Positions 5,410-6,107 of a stretch of DNA of 6,107 nt are shown here, piece after piece; the stretch's first letter is position 1; each line of letters starts with the position of its first letter. The stretch spans positions 1 to 6,107 of the forward strand of contig CAWUIH010000082.1 of the NCBI GenBank assembly GCA_963922495.1, read 5' to 3'. The notes beneath the pieces are model-generated. The model saw only the letters and a list, made by a program, of their open reading frames with translations. It was not told the origin of the DNA and made no database searches. The DNA is from CAWUIH01 sp963922495 (GTDB taxonomy: Bacteria; Pseudomonadota; Gammaproteobacteria; Coxiellales; Coxiellaceae). The position numbers and the translations under genes are program-made.

Positions 5410-6033
5410 ATGCGCTTTTTAAATTACTTATTCCCACACCGTTGCCTGTTCTGCAAACAAGCGGTAAATACTGCTGTGGCACTGTGTCAAGCTTGTCGTC
5501 CGGAGCTTCCTTGGCACCCTCAAGACACTGAACAAATTATTTTATTTTATTATCAAAAACCGATTGACCGTTTAATTAAAATACTCAAATTCCATCACCA
5601 GCTCATTGTTGCCAATTGGTTTGGACAACTCATGCTGGAACGCATTAAGGAACGCTGTGAATCAGATCGGCCGCAGCTCATTATTCCCATACCATTACAT
5701 CGCAAACGACTGAAACAACGCGGCTACAATCAGGCACTTGAAATAGCAAAACCGATCAGCCGTCAACTCCATATTGCTATCGCCACCGATTTTATCCAGC
5801 GCGTCAAAAATACATTACCACAATCGGAATTAAAACAGCGCGACCGAGTCTTGAACGTTAAAAATGCCTTTGCGCTGCATCGACCGTCGCAGGTTTCACA
5901 TATTGCAATCATTGATGATGTCATCACTACAGGGAGTACGATTAAGGAAGTCAGTGACCTAGCACGAGATCACGGCATCAAACGCATCGAGCATTGGTGC
6001 TGTGCTATTTCCAAAGCAAAGGATGAGGTATAA
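5410..6033 (+). CDS. comF: ComF/GntX family phosphoribosyltransferase-like protein
   Basis: ComF proteins combine N-terminal zinc cysteines with a type I phosphoribosyltransferase fold. They are needed for natural transformation in several bacteria, probably in the cytoplasm on incoming single-stranded DNA. Visible here are FPHRCLFC (8-15) and CQAC (26-29) as the first zinc cluster, LKFHHQ (59-64), IIPIPLHRKRLKQRGYNQA (91-109), the Gln-containing loop LPQSELKQRDRVLNVKNAF (136-154) and the PRPP loop IAIIDDVITTGST (165-177). Length is 207 residues against about 227-240 for relatives. The missing part is the second cysteine cluster, normally between the LPW stretch and the LKF block. The ATG at 5410 is chosen because relatives start just before this FP..C..C block, although no Shine-Dalgarno precedes it. 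It is divergent from the bioC-like gene across 76 bp, and other competence genes are not in view. Confidence 0.9.
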   Translation: MRFLNYLFPHRCLFCKQAVNTAVALCQACRPELPWHPQDTEQIILFYYQKPIDRLIKILKFHHQLIVANWFGQLMLERIKERCESDRPQLIIPIPLHRKRLKQRGYNQALEIAKPISRQLHIAIATDFIQRVKNTLPQSELKQRDRVLNVKNAFALHRPSQVSHIAIIDDVITTGSTIKEVSDLARDHGIKRIEHWCCAISKAKDEV

Positions 6034-6045
6034 TACGAATGCGGT

Positions 6046-6087
6046 GGCTCTTCGAGAGTCTTCATTAAACTGTGTCACCAGTTTTTC
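6046..6087 (+). terminator. Two small hairpins after comF, second terminator-like
   Basis: GGCTCT (6046-6051) pairs with AGAGTC (6055-6060) across a 3-nt loop, with one G-T pair. Then AAACTG (6067-6072) pairs with CAGTTT (6079-6084) across a 6-nt loop, and two more T residues follow. The second resembles a weak intrinsic terminator for comF. The T-run is short and partly inside the stem, so confidence is low. Nothing else is recognisable before the window ends. Confidence 0.3.
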
Positions 6088-6107
6088 ATAACCCTACATT
6101 TAATCGA

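Noticed and set aside
5325..5531. Plus-strand open frame spanning the bioC start and the comF 5' end
   Set aside because: It conflicts with the conserved ComF zinc-cluster frame and has no family resemblance.

Overview
The window looks like a chromosomal piece of a moderately AT-rich gammaproteobacterium. The gene set (SpeE, EVE protein, HtpX, XseB-IspA, MsrB, BioC-like, ComF) and the protein sequences fit the Legionellales/Coxiella side of that class. This placement comes from family resemblance only, with no marker gene, so treat it as tentative. There are no rRNA or tRNA genes, CRISPR arrays, insertion sequences or phage genes.

Layout. The 3' two thirds of a spermidine synthase gene (speE, +) enters from the left edge and converges on an EVE-domain gene (-). 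The EVE gene diverges from htpX (+), an inner-membrane quality-control protease. htpX converges on an unrecognised 194-aa protein gene (-) with one predicted membrane segment. This is the only gene here that looks accessory, and it has the richest upstream region: a tandem 11-bp-period repeat resembling the PmrA box of Legionella/Coxiella, a plausible promoter and a perfect 7-bp-arm palindrome over the -10. Next come xseB and ispA (+), overlapping by 8 bp, without the dxs gene that often follows them. A 238-bp gene-free gap holds a likely minus-strand terminator. Then come msrB and a bioC-like gene (-), probably one transcript in the order bioC-msrB, and a divergent comF (+).

How the genes relate. 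They are mostly unconnected housekeeping functions: polyamine synthesis, membrane proteolysis, exonuclease VII plus prenyl diphosphate synthesis, methionine sulfoxide repair, biotin precursor synthesis and competence/phosphoribosyltransferase. A recurring theme is shrinkage with the reading frame kept open. IspA lacks about 26 residues after its second Asp-rich motif, the BioC-like protein has lost the glycine-rich SAM motif, and ComF lacks its second cysteine cluster. That pattern suits a lineage under genome reduction, but it is inference.

The most interesting leads are the candidate PmrA-type control of the lone 194-aa gene (a possible secreted effector), the two divergent promoters between bioC and comF that would give leaderless mRNAs, and the IspA and BioC proteins missing family-defining motifs. 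I did not find a clearly new multi-gene system.
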